A DNA stretch of 43,069 bases. Source: Peptostreptococcaceae bacterium (GTDB lineage Bacteria; Bacillota; Clostridia; Peptostreptococcales; Anaerovoracaceae). Each line of letters begins with the position of its first letter. The first letter of the stretch is position 1. The position numbers and the translations under genes are program-made. Below, one piece after another: positions 42,963-43,069 of the stretch. The notes under the pieces are model-generated. The model made no database searches, had not been told where the DNA came from, and worked only from the letters and a program-made list of their open reading frames with translations. The DNA is taken from NCBI GenBank assembly GCA_016650175.1, contig JAENWG010000009.1, forward strand, positions 1 to 43,069. The letters run 5' to 3'.

Positions 42963-43069
42963 ATGGATTTACCTAAGTGCCCTAAATGTGGCGGAGAATA
43001 TGTATATGAAGATGGAAGCATGCTTATATGTCCGGAGTGTTCATATGAGTGGAACCAGGCAATTTTGGC
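42963..43069 (+). CDS. phnA: PhnA/YjdM-type zinc-ribbon protein (5' part only)
   Basis: The first 35 codons are visible and the gene runs off the window. [20 protein letters not shown] followed by ICPECSYEW matches the zinc ribbon (two CxxC pairs) that opens PhnA/YjdM proteins. Despite the name, a role in phosphonate use is not established for this family. AAGGAGG precedes the ATG. Confidence 0.88.
   Translation, partial: MDLPKCPKCGGEYVYEDGSMLICPECSYEWNQAIL

Overview
The window is AT-rich, uses compact Firmicute-style gene starts (AGGAGG-like ribosome sites, ATG/TTG/GTG starts, sigma-A type promoters) and carries rubrerythrin, a LiaF-like membrane protein, a split glycine decarboxylase family, a PduO-type cobalamin adenosyltransferase and a heliorhodopsin. 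This fits an anaerobic monoderm of the class Clostridia; I cannot fix the genus from the sequence alone. Most genes lie on the + strand. The exceptions are argG, a MacB-like ABC transporter, a Sau3AI-like nuclease and a dead ISL3-type transposase.

Layout. 1-4350: rubrerythrin, a group II intron scar, a eukaryote-type hexokinase homologue, an acetyltransferase pseudogene with two in-frame stops, and a LytTR regulator overlapping a LiaF-like membrane protein. 4580-12528: a probable catabolic cluster with its own promoter: divergent GcvPA/GcvPB-like decarboxylase subunits, an ATP-NAD/AcoX-family kinase, an APC amino-acid permease and two short-chain dehydrogenases. There is no gcvT or gcvH, and several active-site blocks depart from canonical GcvP, so the substrate may not be glycine. 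12706-13533: decayed ISL3-family element. 13736-20971: arginine block, argG divergent from carA-carB, then argH, with a duplicated operator-like sequence over both divergent promoters and a palindrome over the argH promoter. 21074-21333: scar region with an ATPase (DUF4143-like) remnant and a degenerate tRNA-Ala. 21416-24386: an ABC importer of the TrpXYZ-like type behind an 18-bp perfect palindrome. 24803-27270: KefF-like oxidoreductase coupled to a KefB/KefC-like antiporter. 27461-28767: a frameshifted lipoprotein and the cobalamin adenosyltransferase. 28868-31702: a MacB-like ABC transporter divergent from a TetR regulator. 31814-34186: heliorhodopsin followed by an aldehyde dehydrogenase.

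34511-42724 is a defence island. It holds a C5 cytosine methyltransferase closely resembling M.Sau3AI, a putative AspBHI/Mrr-like nuclease, a Sau3AI/MutH-family restriction enzyme on the opposite strand, and then an HNH nuclease, a ParB/Srx-like protein and an SNF2-like helicase in one run. The methyltransferase and Sau3AI-like enzyme make a coherent GATC restriction-modification pair; the rest look like accessory or additional defence modules whose combined role I do not recognise. The window ends inside a PhnA/YjdM-type zinc-ribbon gene.

The three most interesting items are the heliorhodopsin in a probable anaerobe, the composite defence island (including a GATC site inside the -35 box of its methyltransferase promoter), and the divergent GcvP-like cluster.
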